From assembly GCA_025738555.1 (NCBI GenBank), contig JAOVFP010000007.1, positions 3,472,001 to 3,536,000 on the forward strand: a DNA stretch of 64,000 nt. Direction: 5' to 3'. The notes under the pieces were generated by a model. It saw nothing but the letters and a program-made list of their open reading frames with translations. It searched no databases and was not told where the DNA came from. Below, one piece after another: positions 49,795-59,635 of this stretch. Source of the stretch: Cyathus striatus (Eukaryota > Basidiomycota > Agaricomycetes > Agaricales > Nidulariaceae). How positions within the stretch are numbered: position 1 is the first letter of the stretch; every line of letters starts with the position of its first letter. The position numbers and the translations under genes are program-made.

Positions 49795-50070
49795 GGCCTA
49801 CAACGTTGGGCAACGTCAGGCAATGCCAGCAATGTCGGGAAACGCCAGCAATGTCCACGGGCAACGCCAGGCAACGTCACGGCAACGTCAGGCAACGCCA
49901 GTCAATGCAAGCAACGTCAGACAACGCCAGTTCTCAGATGTTCGCAACGCCAGCAACGCCAGGCAATGTCAATTCACAGAATAGCAACGCCAGGCAACGT
50001 CAATCCTCAGAGGGGCAACGTCAAGCAACGTCACATGCAAAATTGGTGGGCAACGTCAGCAATGTCACTT
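49795..50070 (+). repeat. Left subterminal GGCAACGTC/GGCAACGCC array
   Basis: Some twenty imperfect copies of a 9-10 bp motif (GGCAACGTCA, GGCAACGCCA, GGCAATGCCA) are spaced irregularly by 9-20 bp. The same motif fills 62,410-62,645 at the other end and the terminal repeats themselves. It opens long reading frames rich in Arg, Gln and Asn that are not genes. Confidence 0.85.
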
Positions 50071-50100
50071 GCAAAACTCATAGTTATTGTACACGACACT

Positions 50101-50555
50101 CTGCTTTGGAGTTACCGGAGCAGGTATACAGAAGTAAATGAATGACTACGAAGGTGTCGGTGGCGTCGGTAATGAGCCTTCCAAGCAGTTGAGAACGAGC
50201 TAGGGCGTCTGCTTTAGAATTACCAAAGCAGTTGACGAGGTGGTGGGATGAGGGAAGAAGAAATTCGGCTTTAGAAGTACCAAAGCAGTGAGGTGATGGT
50301 CATGGTGGTGTAAAAAGGAACGACTACGAAGGGTCGGTAGTGTTGGTAATGAGCCTTCCAAGCAGTTCAGAACGAGCTAGTGCGTCTGCTTTAGAATTAC
50401 CAAAGCAGTTGACGAGGTAGTGGGATGAGGGAATAAGGAAGTCTGCTTTAGAATTACCAAAGCAGACGAGGTAGGAGTATGAGAGAAGAAGAAATTCTGC
50501 TTTAGAATTACCAAAGCAGCGAGGTGATGGTCATGGTGGTGTGAAAAGTAGGAAC
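50101..50555. repeat. Cluster of CTGCTTT...AAAGCAG hairpin repeats in a partly tandem unit
   Basis: Hairpins lie at 50,101-50,123 (CTGCTTTGG / CCGGAGCAG, wobble pairs), 50,209-50,231, 50,267-50,288, 50,386-50,408, 50,443-50,465 and 50,497-50,519. The common form is CTGCTTTAGAATTACC then AAAGCAG. Part of the cluster arose by duplication of a ~180-bp unit (50,135-50,310 and 50,320-50,550), sharing GGTAATGAGCCTTCCAAGCA and GTGATGGTCATGGTGGTG. Confidence 0.85.
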
Positions 50556-50559
50556 AATA

Positions 50560-51415
50560 CGACGATAGGCCGATACTATTTGTTGTTACTGTTTGTTGTT
50601 CAATGTTTGAGCTGGAATTTAAATTCTTAGGTAATTTGTTTTACACTCGGTCAACTAGAAGAGTACTGATACTTATAGGCTCGTAAGAAGTAGGCTTAAT
50701 TATATTAAAATATAATGGGTAAAAGTAACATGTACAACACTTAATCAAATGAAATGAGTAGCAGTCTAATTTAATCTATACAGTGTTTGGAATATAAAGT
50801 AATATTTTTATTGAGTACTGTATTACATATATCTAAACTAAGTTGATTTATGTAATATACAACAATCCTTGGAGTATATTTACCAAATTTTATGGTAGAA
50901 TTAGATGTTGAAACATATATAATATGAGGATTACGGAGGAGGTCACTTTTTAGCAAAAACCAGGACTTGACACAGTATGTCACGGGTGTCACAATAATTC
51001 ACACCTACGAGTTTGGGGGGGATCAAGAGCGTGTGACAAGCCTGTGTCACTCAACGGAAATCATCAAAATCGCTACTTTCTCAGTATTTCCTTTTTAAAC
51101 ATCGCATTTCTGCCTCTATCAAGCTAATATTGGAGGAAATGTATATATGTACTGTTAAAGTATAGATGAAATTTTGTAAGAAACTACCGCAGCTAGAGAA
51201 CTTAATATTTTGGTTATAAAACTGTGCCAAGATGAGATATTTACCTGACTTCGGAGTGATCCCTATTTATCTTCCCCTCCGCTGTACATAATTTTTTCAA
51301 ACTTTTCTTGAGAAGAGAATATACACAGTAGAAAACATATGCGAAAATTCTAAGCAATACAGCAAAATGGTGAGGGAGGAGGATGAAAGCACAGGTGTGT
51401 CAAGGAGTGTCGCTG
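50560..51415. other. AT-rich region 3' of the transposase gene
   Basis: No gene was seen. It follows the stop codon of the minus-strand transposase gene and probably holds its 3' untranslated region and polyadenylation signals. Confidence 0.4.
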
Positions 51416-51417
51416 TG

Positions 51418-54400
51418 TCAAGGAACGTCCAAACTCTGTATGGTCCTTCTTTTGGGATGTGGCTTTGGGCGTGGTTTTTCTTCCATTTGAACTGGCGCCT
51501 CCGAGTCCAATTCTGATTTTTCGTACAAAGGGCCTCTCTAATAAATAGTAAGAACAATTAGCCTTTTCGAGTCATGCAATATTACAATAGCACACCTCAA
51601 AATCTTCTTCAAAGTCTTCAAAGTTTGGATCGTTCCAGCCTTCAGGAAGATTTCCGTATGGATACCAACTATCCTGAAGGGGACCGCGATCCAAACCCCA
51701 TACACCACTTCCTGCTCTTCCTGCTTGAGGTGATCTTTCAAAAAGACGTCGCTCGAATGCATATAGGCACTCTTTATCAATATCGAGACCATTCACGATG
51801 CTTGGATGGCAGTTGAGCTGGTAATTCCATGATGCCTGTAACAAATCATTGCTGGAGCTAAACTCCTTGGCATATTTAGCTGCAATATAAACCGTTACTG
51901 CATGTGCGTAAGGGATTTTTAATAACCATTCTGATGCCTTCTCGATCTTGTTGGCTCCAGGAACGTTGAGATAGAACCAATGAGCTATTTCAGCACGTCT
52001 AAGGGCTGTGAGATCGCCATAGTGATCGACTGTTCCTGGTACATGTCCTAATTCTTTGGTATTAAGCCTGTTATGAACATATACCACCGCTGGTAAATTA
52101 AATGTGTCCTTATCAGTGTCCAGAGGATCACAATCAAGTAATGATTGGAATAGCGAGATGTGAGGTTGTAAGATAGTGCTCGTTTCATTAGTTACTTCGA
52201 TATCACAGAACTCAAATATTATGTCCTCTTCGTTATGAGTTTCAAAAGAGCAGGTCCATTTTCCGAGCTATTGTCCACTTAGTACAATTTCGAATGAAAT
52301 ATGAAATGACTTACACGTTTAGCACGTCGTCCCTTCAAATCGCCCCACAGTTCATCTACAATATTCCCCAATGTGACAATGTAATATAAAGAAGACACAG
52401 ATGATTCTTGAACAATGCAATCTCGCCAGAGGCGGACTTTCCACTGACGGTGACCTATCCTGGTGATAATTCTTGATGGATACCAATGATCCCCGATGCG
52501 AATTAAAGCCCCACAGCCTGGGCTATTTAATCACTAAGTACGATTCATGTAAGAGTAATAATTAAATTGCTCACATTAACCGACTGGAAAGTTTATTCTT
52601 CTCCCAGTTTAGTGGCTTTTGAGCTCTGGAAACAATGAATTAGTGGTACTAACTAGCCACGAGGGAAAGAGATCTTACTGGGGATATGAAAACTTGTTTA
52701 ATTGTAGTAGAGGTAGAGCTGTAGGGTATAAGCATTCATCACACTTAAAGTCCATGTTGGCCTTGAGATTCGAGGCACGACCATCTCTTTGACATGCTAT
52801 ATGCATCCAAGCTCTACAAAAGTCGCACTGCACTGCACTAGACCCCTCGTCATCAATCTCCGGTCCATTACCCTTCATCCCACATCGACAATCAAAAGGG
52901 GAATCTGATACACTCTTGACTTCATTGGTTTCAACATCTCCTTGCATCGGCTCCGCATCGTCTTCCAGAGGAACAATGGCTTCATCGGCAGATTCAATTT
53001 CTCCATCATCCAGCTGCTCCGCTTCACCTTCAAGAGGAAGAGTGGCTTCATCGGTAGATTCACCTTCGTCTTCGAGTGACTTAGCGTCGTTGTTTGATTC
53101 GACTTCATCAGCAGAAACAACTTCAGATTCACCTGAATCGACTTCGGGAATTTCAATTCGACTATCATATTCTAGGGTAGCTTTCTTGATTTTGTCTGAA
53201 GCCCAGAAACAATCCTCTGGATTCACTAGAGTAAACCCTTGACGCTGGAATGAAAGGGAGGCCGCTGTAGATAAAATGCGTTTTCCATTAATCTTAATGC
53301 CAAACCGTTGTTGGATATTTCGCTTAATAGAAGTCAAGTATCGTTGCTGAGCCCTCGTTCCACCCCGTAGCCGATAAACTACACTGGACGTTAGATAGTC
53401 TTCTGGCACCTTAATACTGGGCGCAAACAAAGCTTCGTCTGGTGTTAAGTCTTGCATTTCTTTTACCAATCTGCCTTCCAGTCCATCATAGTAGTATAGC
53501 TTTGAATTAGCGGTGTGGCGTGTTATAAAATGTCGATATTTGTGACTATAGAACACATGTCCAACCATATCATAAATAACGCCGTGTTCCCCTTCTAAGG
53601 ATGGAAGAGGCGTTAGTGTCGACGGAAAGTGCCATTCTTTTGGAGGCTCTGCTGTTAGACAGCTGTCGTCAATGTTAAATATTAAAATGACCAGAATTGA
53701 CATCCAAACATCATATTTGAAGATTTTTCCGTCGCAGAGGGTCTCCTCTTCATGCGTTCTAAAGCAGTTGAATGGTCCTTTCTCGTCGAATTGAATACGA
53801 GATTGTAGCCACAGAGTAACCTTGCCATTGTAGCTCTTGAAGTCGTCAAGAGAAAGATCATTGTACATGCGCCTCAATGGTGTTTTGGGGATGTGCACGT
53901 GTATTCCATCTGTAGATCGACATTCTCCAACAGTAATTTCTAGCCGTTCAAAATACAAATGTGCTAGATAACTTTTGTCACTACTTTCATTCTGGATAAT
54001 AGCGTAAAACCAAGACTGCGAATTATTTATTAGTGAATACAGAGAAGAAAATAAATAGAGATAATACATACCCACAGTGTGTTACATTTATCTTCAGTAG
54101 TGTCTCCAAGCTTACGAATTGTCAAAGATTTCCTGAAAGCATCCCGAGATGCACTCAGAATCTCTATAATGCCTTTAGTCTTGGGTGTCTTCTGAGCTCG
54201 CTCCCACTGCTTGAACAATTTCAGAAATTCTGAAAATGTTGAATCACCAAGAACTTTTCCAGACGTATTCTTGAAGTTCTTAGAATTACACTGAAGCGCT
54301 TCAAAAAGGAGTTGTAATGACGAGTCAAGCCAGCAGGAATTACGATACCACCCAAAACAGGGCAGTCCAGGGGGCTTCTTTTTATAGGATTTACAAATGG

Positions 54401-57400
54401 ATGTCTTATTTGAACTAGGGAGCACTTTCACCGATTTTAGAGGAACTTCAAGCGCCGGAACCGTATCAGGTGGTTGTCCATCATTTACATACACATAATT
54501 TTCCGTTGTCTTTTTCACTTTCATTTTCTTTTTGGGCGGCAGTATAGGCTCAGCTATAGAGTCTGTATTATCTTCATCATCCACGTTGGCTTTCCTTTTC
54601 TTTTTGGGGAGCTGTATAGGCTCAGATGTAGAGTCCGTATTATCTTCATTATCCTCATTGGCTTTCCTTTTCTTTTTGGGCAAGGGTGCATCCGTGTTAT
54701 CAGACGGTCCAGCTTTCCTGGTCTTTTTGGGCAAGGGTGCATCTGTGTCATCAGGCGATCCAGTTGTCTTTTTAGCTTTCCTTTTCCTTTCGGGCGGGGG
54801 TAAAAGCTCTCCTGGAGTGTCGGGAGGGCATCCGTCACTCTTCTCATTCTTGTTTTGAAAGTTACGGGACTTGCGTCTCTTACCCTTCCAACGATTAGCC
54901 CGGCCGTAGCGTATTATAGCACCATCTAAAAATTACAATTAGCTAAAAGTGATATTTAAATTAAAGTATGTACACCTACTGGCAGTCGCTTTAAAAAGCA
55001 TGTCGTAACTTTCTGCTACAGCATGAAGCGAATATAGTCCATTCTCGAAGAGGTGGTCACGTCCTTGAGTGCAGTAGATCTTCCAATGTTGGGCTTCCAC
55101 AGCATTTGTTGTTTCGGGCATTGAGTCCCAAATAGCAGGTTCCATAGTCCTCTTCGAAACAAATAGCATCGACGCTGTGGATTCACGTAGGTACCAATTA
55201 AGCCACGGCCTTGCTAAAGGAAAGTCGTACAAGACAGTTTGCACGTCTTTTCTAAACTGATGCACACCGCCGCAGTTCAACAGAGCCATCATTTTCTTTT
55301 TGAACTCCGGAACCCTTTCTGGCGAAACGACTCCATGAATGCGGGAAATTCGAGTAATATTGGCCCGAAAGTGTTCTCTGCAGCCTTTAAGTAAGCTTAT
55401 AGCTACTTCCGACAGCTCTTCTAATGTACGTGCATCATCATTGGCCTTCCTAACATCAACAAAAGCCTCTATAAACCCATTCCTTTCTGCTTCACTGAAG
55501 TCCATGACCTAGAACAATGGGTTCAATAACTATATAGATCTTTATTCGAATAAAAACTTACCCCAGCGAAGCAGTCATCCGGAAGATCTACATCCTGAAG
55601 TCCTGCTTCCCGATACATGCTATTGAAAAGTGCCTGAAAATGCTTCGCATAATGTTTTGAAGTTCCTCCTTCACTATACGAGAACATCACTGGAAGCCAA
55701 CTTGACAGAAGTACGGAGTAAATGGAGGAGATGATCAGAATAGAATTACTGTTCTTCCACCATCCATGGGTTGCGTCACTAACGAGACCGTTAATAGGAC
55801 TATCAGCACGCATTTCGAGAAGCATTTGAGATGCCATAAAGTCAGACTGAAAAGAAATAACTAATTCGGTTTTAATCCAGGCTTCCACGACAAAATCAGG
55901 ATATGTCTTCTCGAATTTTCTGTAAGATCGATAATCAAACCCAGCGCATGGGTTAAGACCTTCAGCCTTAATAATCTTATTCCAGTCATACGATATCCTG
56001 TCCTTGTTTGCATAAACAGGGGCTATCTCTACAGCCGGAATCCCAGGTTTTCCACTAACACTCTTTGCGCCTGAGTGAAGCTGTGCAGGTTTCGCTGCAG
56101 GATGATTTTTAACAGTACCTACAAATTGCTTATATTGACGTGGTAATGGGTGTATCTCCTGCCCAGGCTTCTCGTGACAATGGTACCCTTTGTTCTCGAA
56201 ATGAACACCTCCAGCCCAGGTGTATTGCGATGACTGAACCCCACAGTCAACATGGTACAACTGTGCAGTACAACTGCACACTCCATATGAGATTTTGGCA
56301 CCCTTTTTAACATGAGTAAGTCCTCGTAGGACAATCTTACATCCTGAGTTAATGCAGACCATAACACCTTGACATTTACGGTCCGTAACCTTGCCTTGCA
56401 TCCAATGATCAGCGTCAACTGAACCATGTCGTCGCCTCCCATTGGTTGACCGAACAACCCAGTGGTGCAAAAGATTGCCAGTTAATTTAACGTAATTATG
56501 GGACATGTCGATTTCAATATTTCCGTTTGGATACCCATCCCACCAAGTTATTTCGGGATCCCACTCTTCTAATTCTAATTCTGTACATTTCGATTGGTGG
56601 CCAGCTTCCCTATTTTGTTGCTTAGGAGATCGTTGAGACCGTAGTGCACATACAGTCTTCTTTGTCCGGTCATCCGATTCTCTCTCAGAGGATTCATGGA
56701 TACGGTGGCCAGCTTTCTTATTTTGTTGCTTAGAAGATTGTTGAGACCGTAGTATGCGTGAAGATTTCTTTGTCTGGTCATCCGATGTATTTTTATGGTG
56801 AACAGATTTCTTTGTCCTCTGGTAGCATGTAGCCTTCTTTATCTTCTGGTTGTCCGATTCGCTCTCAGAGCTCTCAGAGTCATCCTTCTATACCAGGTAA
56901 GTTATAACATACGTGACAACTGTAGAATGAGGATATTACCTTTTTATGCCTAGGAGACTGTGGTATATGTACAGTTTTCTTTTCCTTCTGGTTGTGTGTA
57001 GCCTTCTTTATCTTCGGGTCGTCCGATTCGCTCTCAGAGTCTTTAATCTCTGACTCAGAGTCACGTACATGAACATACTTCTACGCAAGGTAAGTTATAA
57101 CATACAGGTTAACTATAGAGCGGGGATCTTACCTTGGTCGTCTTTTTTGGTGTAGGAGATCATTTGATATCTTCAACCTCACTAAGTATATGTACAGTTT
57201 TCTTTATCTTTTTGGGGAGTATAGCCCTCTTTATCTTTCGGTCGTCTGATTTGGATACAGAAGCCGAATCCTCTGTCAGTTTACGTTTATCAAGTTTGGA
57301 ATCAGAAACGGGAGCTTCACGATCAAAGTCGCTCTCCGATTCAATCAATTCGACCGATTCGACCGATTCGACCGCAGAAAAAAGTGTCAGGGAATCGCTC

Positions 57401-58394
57401 CCTGATTCGGAGGCTTTAGATAGAAATGGACGAGGGGGTGCTGCTTCAGAGAGAAGAGGACGGGGGGAAGCTGCTTTTGAAAGGAAAGGATGGGGGGTAG
57501 CTTTCTTTTCAGGGCGTTTCCCCGGTTTCTCTTCCTTGATGATATCCTCGACGGAATTAGAAAGGAGCGGGGCTTCTTTCACCATAACCTCTCTGTTTTC
57601 ATCACCTTTGGCGTTAGAAGTGCTATCTACGGATATATCTGCTATGATTGCAATTGACGGGATACCCTTTGATTCGGAGGCTTTAGATAGAAATGGACGA
57701 GGGGGTGCTGCTTCAGAGAGGAGAGGACAGGGGGAAGCTGCTTTTGAAAGGAAAGGACGGGGGGTAGCTTTCTTTTCAGGGTGTTTCCCCGGTTTCTCTT
57801 CCTTGATGATATCCTCGACGGAATTAGAAAGGAGCGGAGCTTCTTTCACCGTAACCTCTCTATTTTCATTGCCCCCAGCATTAGAAGTGCTATCTATGGA
57901 TATATCTGCCACGATTGCAATTGACGGAATATCCTTTGATTTTCCGTCCACAATGTCAGTCTTAGCCCCTTCTGCTGCCTTATTAAGTCCTCAGTATCAG
58001 TACTACGAATATTTATATCATATTGGTGAATATCTCACCTTGCCCCCGGACCCAACATTAGCTTTGACATGGGCATCATCTGACTCATCACAGCTTGCTT
58101 CAACATAGTAGAGAACGTTTCCTGATAGGAAGAAAGAGTTCACTGACAAATCATATTTATTAAATATAGATTCCTTACCAGTTTTCCGATCTCTAACTTC
58201 ACATAGCTGTTTTTTGGTTTTTTTCTTCACTGGTGATTCAGTAACTTCAACCGGCTGCACGGACTGTTTTTTGGTTTTTTTCTCCATTGGTGAATCAGTA
58301 ACTTCAACTGACTGCACGCTTGACTCGGACAATTGTCGCTTCCGTTTCTTTTCATGTTTGAATAGTTCAGATATGAACCGTGCAACATTGGGCT
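51418..58394 (-). CDS. Fused transposase: GCM/WRKY zinc finger, DDE core, USP-like peptidase, PHD finger
   Basis: Inferred exons (minus): charged N-terminal exons from 58,394; 56,887-55,562; 55,508-54,980; 54,925-54,072; 54,015-52,679; 52,625-52,575; 52,522-52,315; 52,267-51,596; 51,537-51,418. All joins use GT-AG and keep frame. The GCM-type finger reads DRKCQGVMVC, GVCSCTAQLYHVDC, then FENKGYHCHEKPG. Likely catalytic acidic residues are in LVSDATHGWW, GVMDFSEAE and TTNAVEAQHWK. The chain continues RYGRANRWKGKRRK, Lys-rich repeats, a Cys box WYRNSCWLDSSLQLLFEAL, a His/Asp box RHFITRH...YYYDGLEG, a Cys4-His-Cys3 PHD-like finger (CRCGMKG, CDFCRAWMHIAC, CDEC) and WYPSRIITRIGHRQWKVRLW. Oddity: an in-frame TGA at 57,160-57,162 among the N-terminal repeats must be spliced out, bypassed by a later start, or is a lesion. 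The first exon is unresolved. Confidence 0.8.
56880..57150 (-). repeat. Tandemly duplicated exon-intron unit in the transposase N-terminus
   Basis: Two consecutive exons encode ESESDNQKIKKAT and ESESDDPKIKKAT. The introns before them both contain GTATGTTATAACTTACCT and start GTAATATCC or GTAAGATCC, so exon plus intron was copied together. A third, shorter protein repeat (SSKQQNKKAGHRI / SPKQQNREAGHQS) lies just downstream within one exon. Confidence 0.75.
57400..57960 (-). repeat. ~255-bp coding duplication in the transposase N-terminal exon
   Basis: Two copies encode VKEAPLLSNSVEDIIKEEKP followed by a Pro/Lys/Ala/Ser-rich stretch (PRPFLSKAASP). They are over 90 percent identical by eye and keep frame, giving a disordered, charged region ahead of the zinc finger. 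Confidence 0.8.
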
Positions 58395-58439
58395 GAAGGA
58401 GACACTGTTTATTACTCTCAAGTACTTACTAGATATCAA

Positions 58440-59635
58440 GGACTTACAAATGACATTAGAGTTGCTGTAGTTGTGCTTCGGAGTTTCGTAGAGAGCTAAA
58501 GGAAATGAAAAGAAAGAAAAACTGCTTTGGAGTTACCTGAGCAATTGTAAAGGGGGCTGTAGAGAGCTAAAGGAAAGGAAAGGAAGGGGGGCGCTGCTTC
58601 GGAGGTACCAAAGCAATCATAAAGGGGCTGAGGGAATAGAGACAGCTTTGAAGAGAGCTAAAGGAAAGGAAAGGAAAGGAAGGGGGGCGCTGCTTCGGAA
58701 GTACCAAAGCAATCGTAAAGGGGCTGAGGAAATAGAGACAGCTTTGAAGTTACAAGAGTCGTAAAGAGCCAAAGAGCCAAAAGAAAGGAAGAGTACTTTC
58801 GAGTAACAGAGCAACTTAAAGGGGGAGGGAAGAGAGTAACTGCGAACGCTTGGAATTTCAAAAAAAGAACCCCCTTGAGCAGAGTCGGACTCAGAAAAAT
58901 AAAGTACCAGCTGCATTAGGACACCGACGGGCTGACAGCTACCGATCACGTCGCAAGCGAGGTATAGACATGGAGAATAGAAATACATGCCTTAGAATTA
59001 CCAAGGCATGTTCGTGGGGAGAGAGATATGAAGATACATGCCTCAGAATTACCGAGGCATGTTCGTGGGGAGAAAGAAACGAAGATGAGAATAGAAATGC
59101 TTGCCTAAGGAGGCTGTGCGTGCTGAGATAATCAAAGCTCAAATATGGACCAACAAAAAATTTCTGCTCAAACATTGAACAACAAAAAGGACAGCTTTCT
59201 CGCTTCTTTTTATAACATCGCGTCGCTGCTTCGGCTTTCTAAGGCTGACGCTCTCCCCCCTACTTAGGTTTTTCCAAAGTAGACCTTCCCCTCTCCCGCT
59301 CCTTCACCATTACTTTCACACCGCTACCATATCGCTACTTAGGTACTTCCAAAGTAGGCGCCCTCCCTCCTTTACCATCATTTTCACACCACCACCACTT
59401 CGCTACTTCGCTACTTCCAAAGTAGACGGACGCTCTCTCCACTCCACCGCATCGCTGCTTCGGTACTCTAAAGCAGGCGCTCTCCCCTCCCCCTATCTTC
59501 CTAGTTTCCTTCGGTTACCGCTTTTTGGTAACTCTGGCATCGCATCAAACCCTTTGCCGCCCTTTACCCTACCTCTGCTGGTCAGTCTACTCCATATCCA
59601 CCCCTTGACGTTACACTAACTTCTTTCCTAGCAAC
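58440..59635. promoter_or_regulatory. Divergent intergenic region with hairpin repeats in opposing orientations
   Basis: This separates the minus-strand transposase and plus-strand cargo genes, so it should hold both promoters. Hairpins at 58,522, 58,594, 58,690, 58,986 and 59,037 have loops of the AGTTACC/GAATTACC type. Those at 59,226, 59,260, 59,335, 59,403 and 59,455 have the reverse-complement loop type (GGTACTT, GGTACTC). Purine-rich GGAAAGGAAAGGAAGG repeats lie at 58,570-58,685 and CT-rich tracts precede the cargo gene, as is common in fungal promoters. Confidence 0.6.
58986..59061. repeat. Two hairpins showing a compensatory base-pair change
   Basis: 58,986-59,010 pairs CATGCCTT with AAGGCATG. 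59,037-59,061 pairs CATGCCTC with GAGGCATG. The loop (AGAATTACC / AGAATTACC) is conserved. One T-A pair has become C-G with both arms changed. Confidence 0.85.

Noticed and set aside
49748..50141. Arg/Gln/Asn-rich frames near the left end of the giant transposon
   Set aside because: Generated by the GGCAACGTC repeats; the same occurs at 62.41-62.67 kb.
57134..58108. 324-codon plus-strand frame opposite the transposase N-terminus
   Set aside because: It is the antisense of the duplicated, charged coding exon, whose minus-strand reading joins smoothly to the zinc-finger exon.
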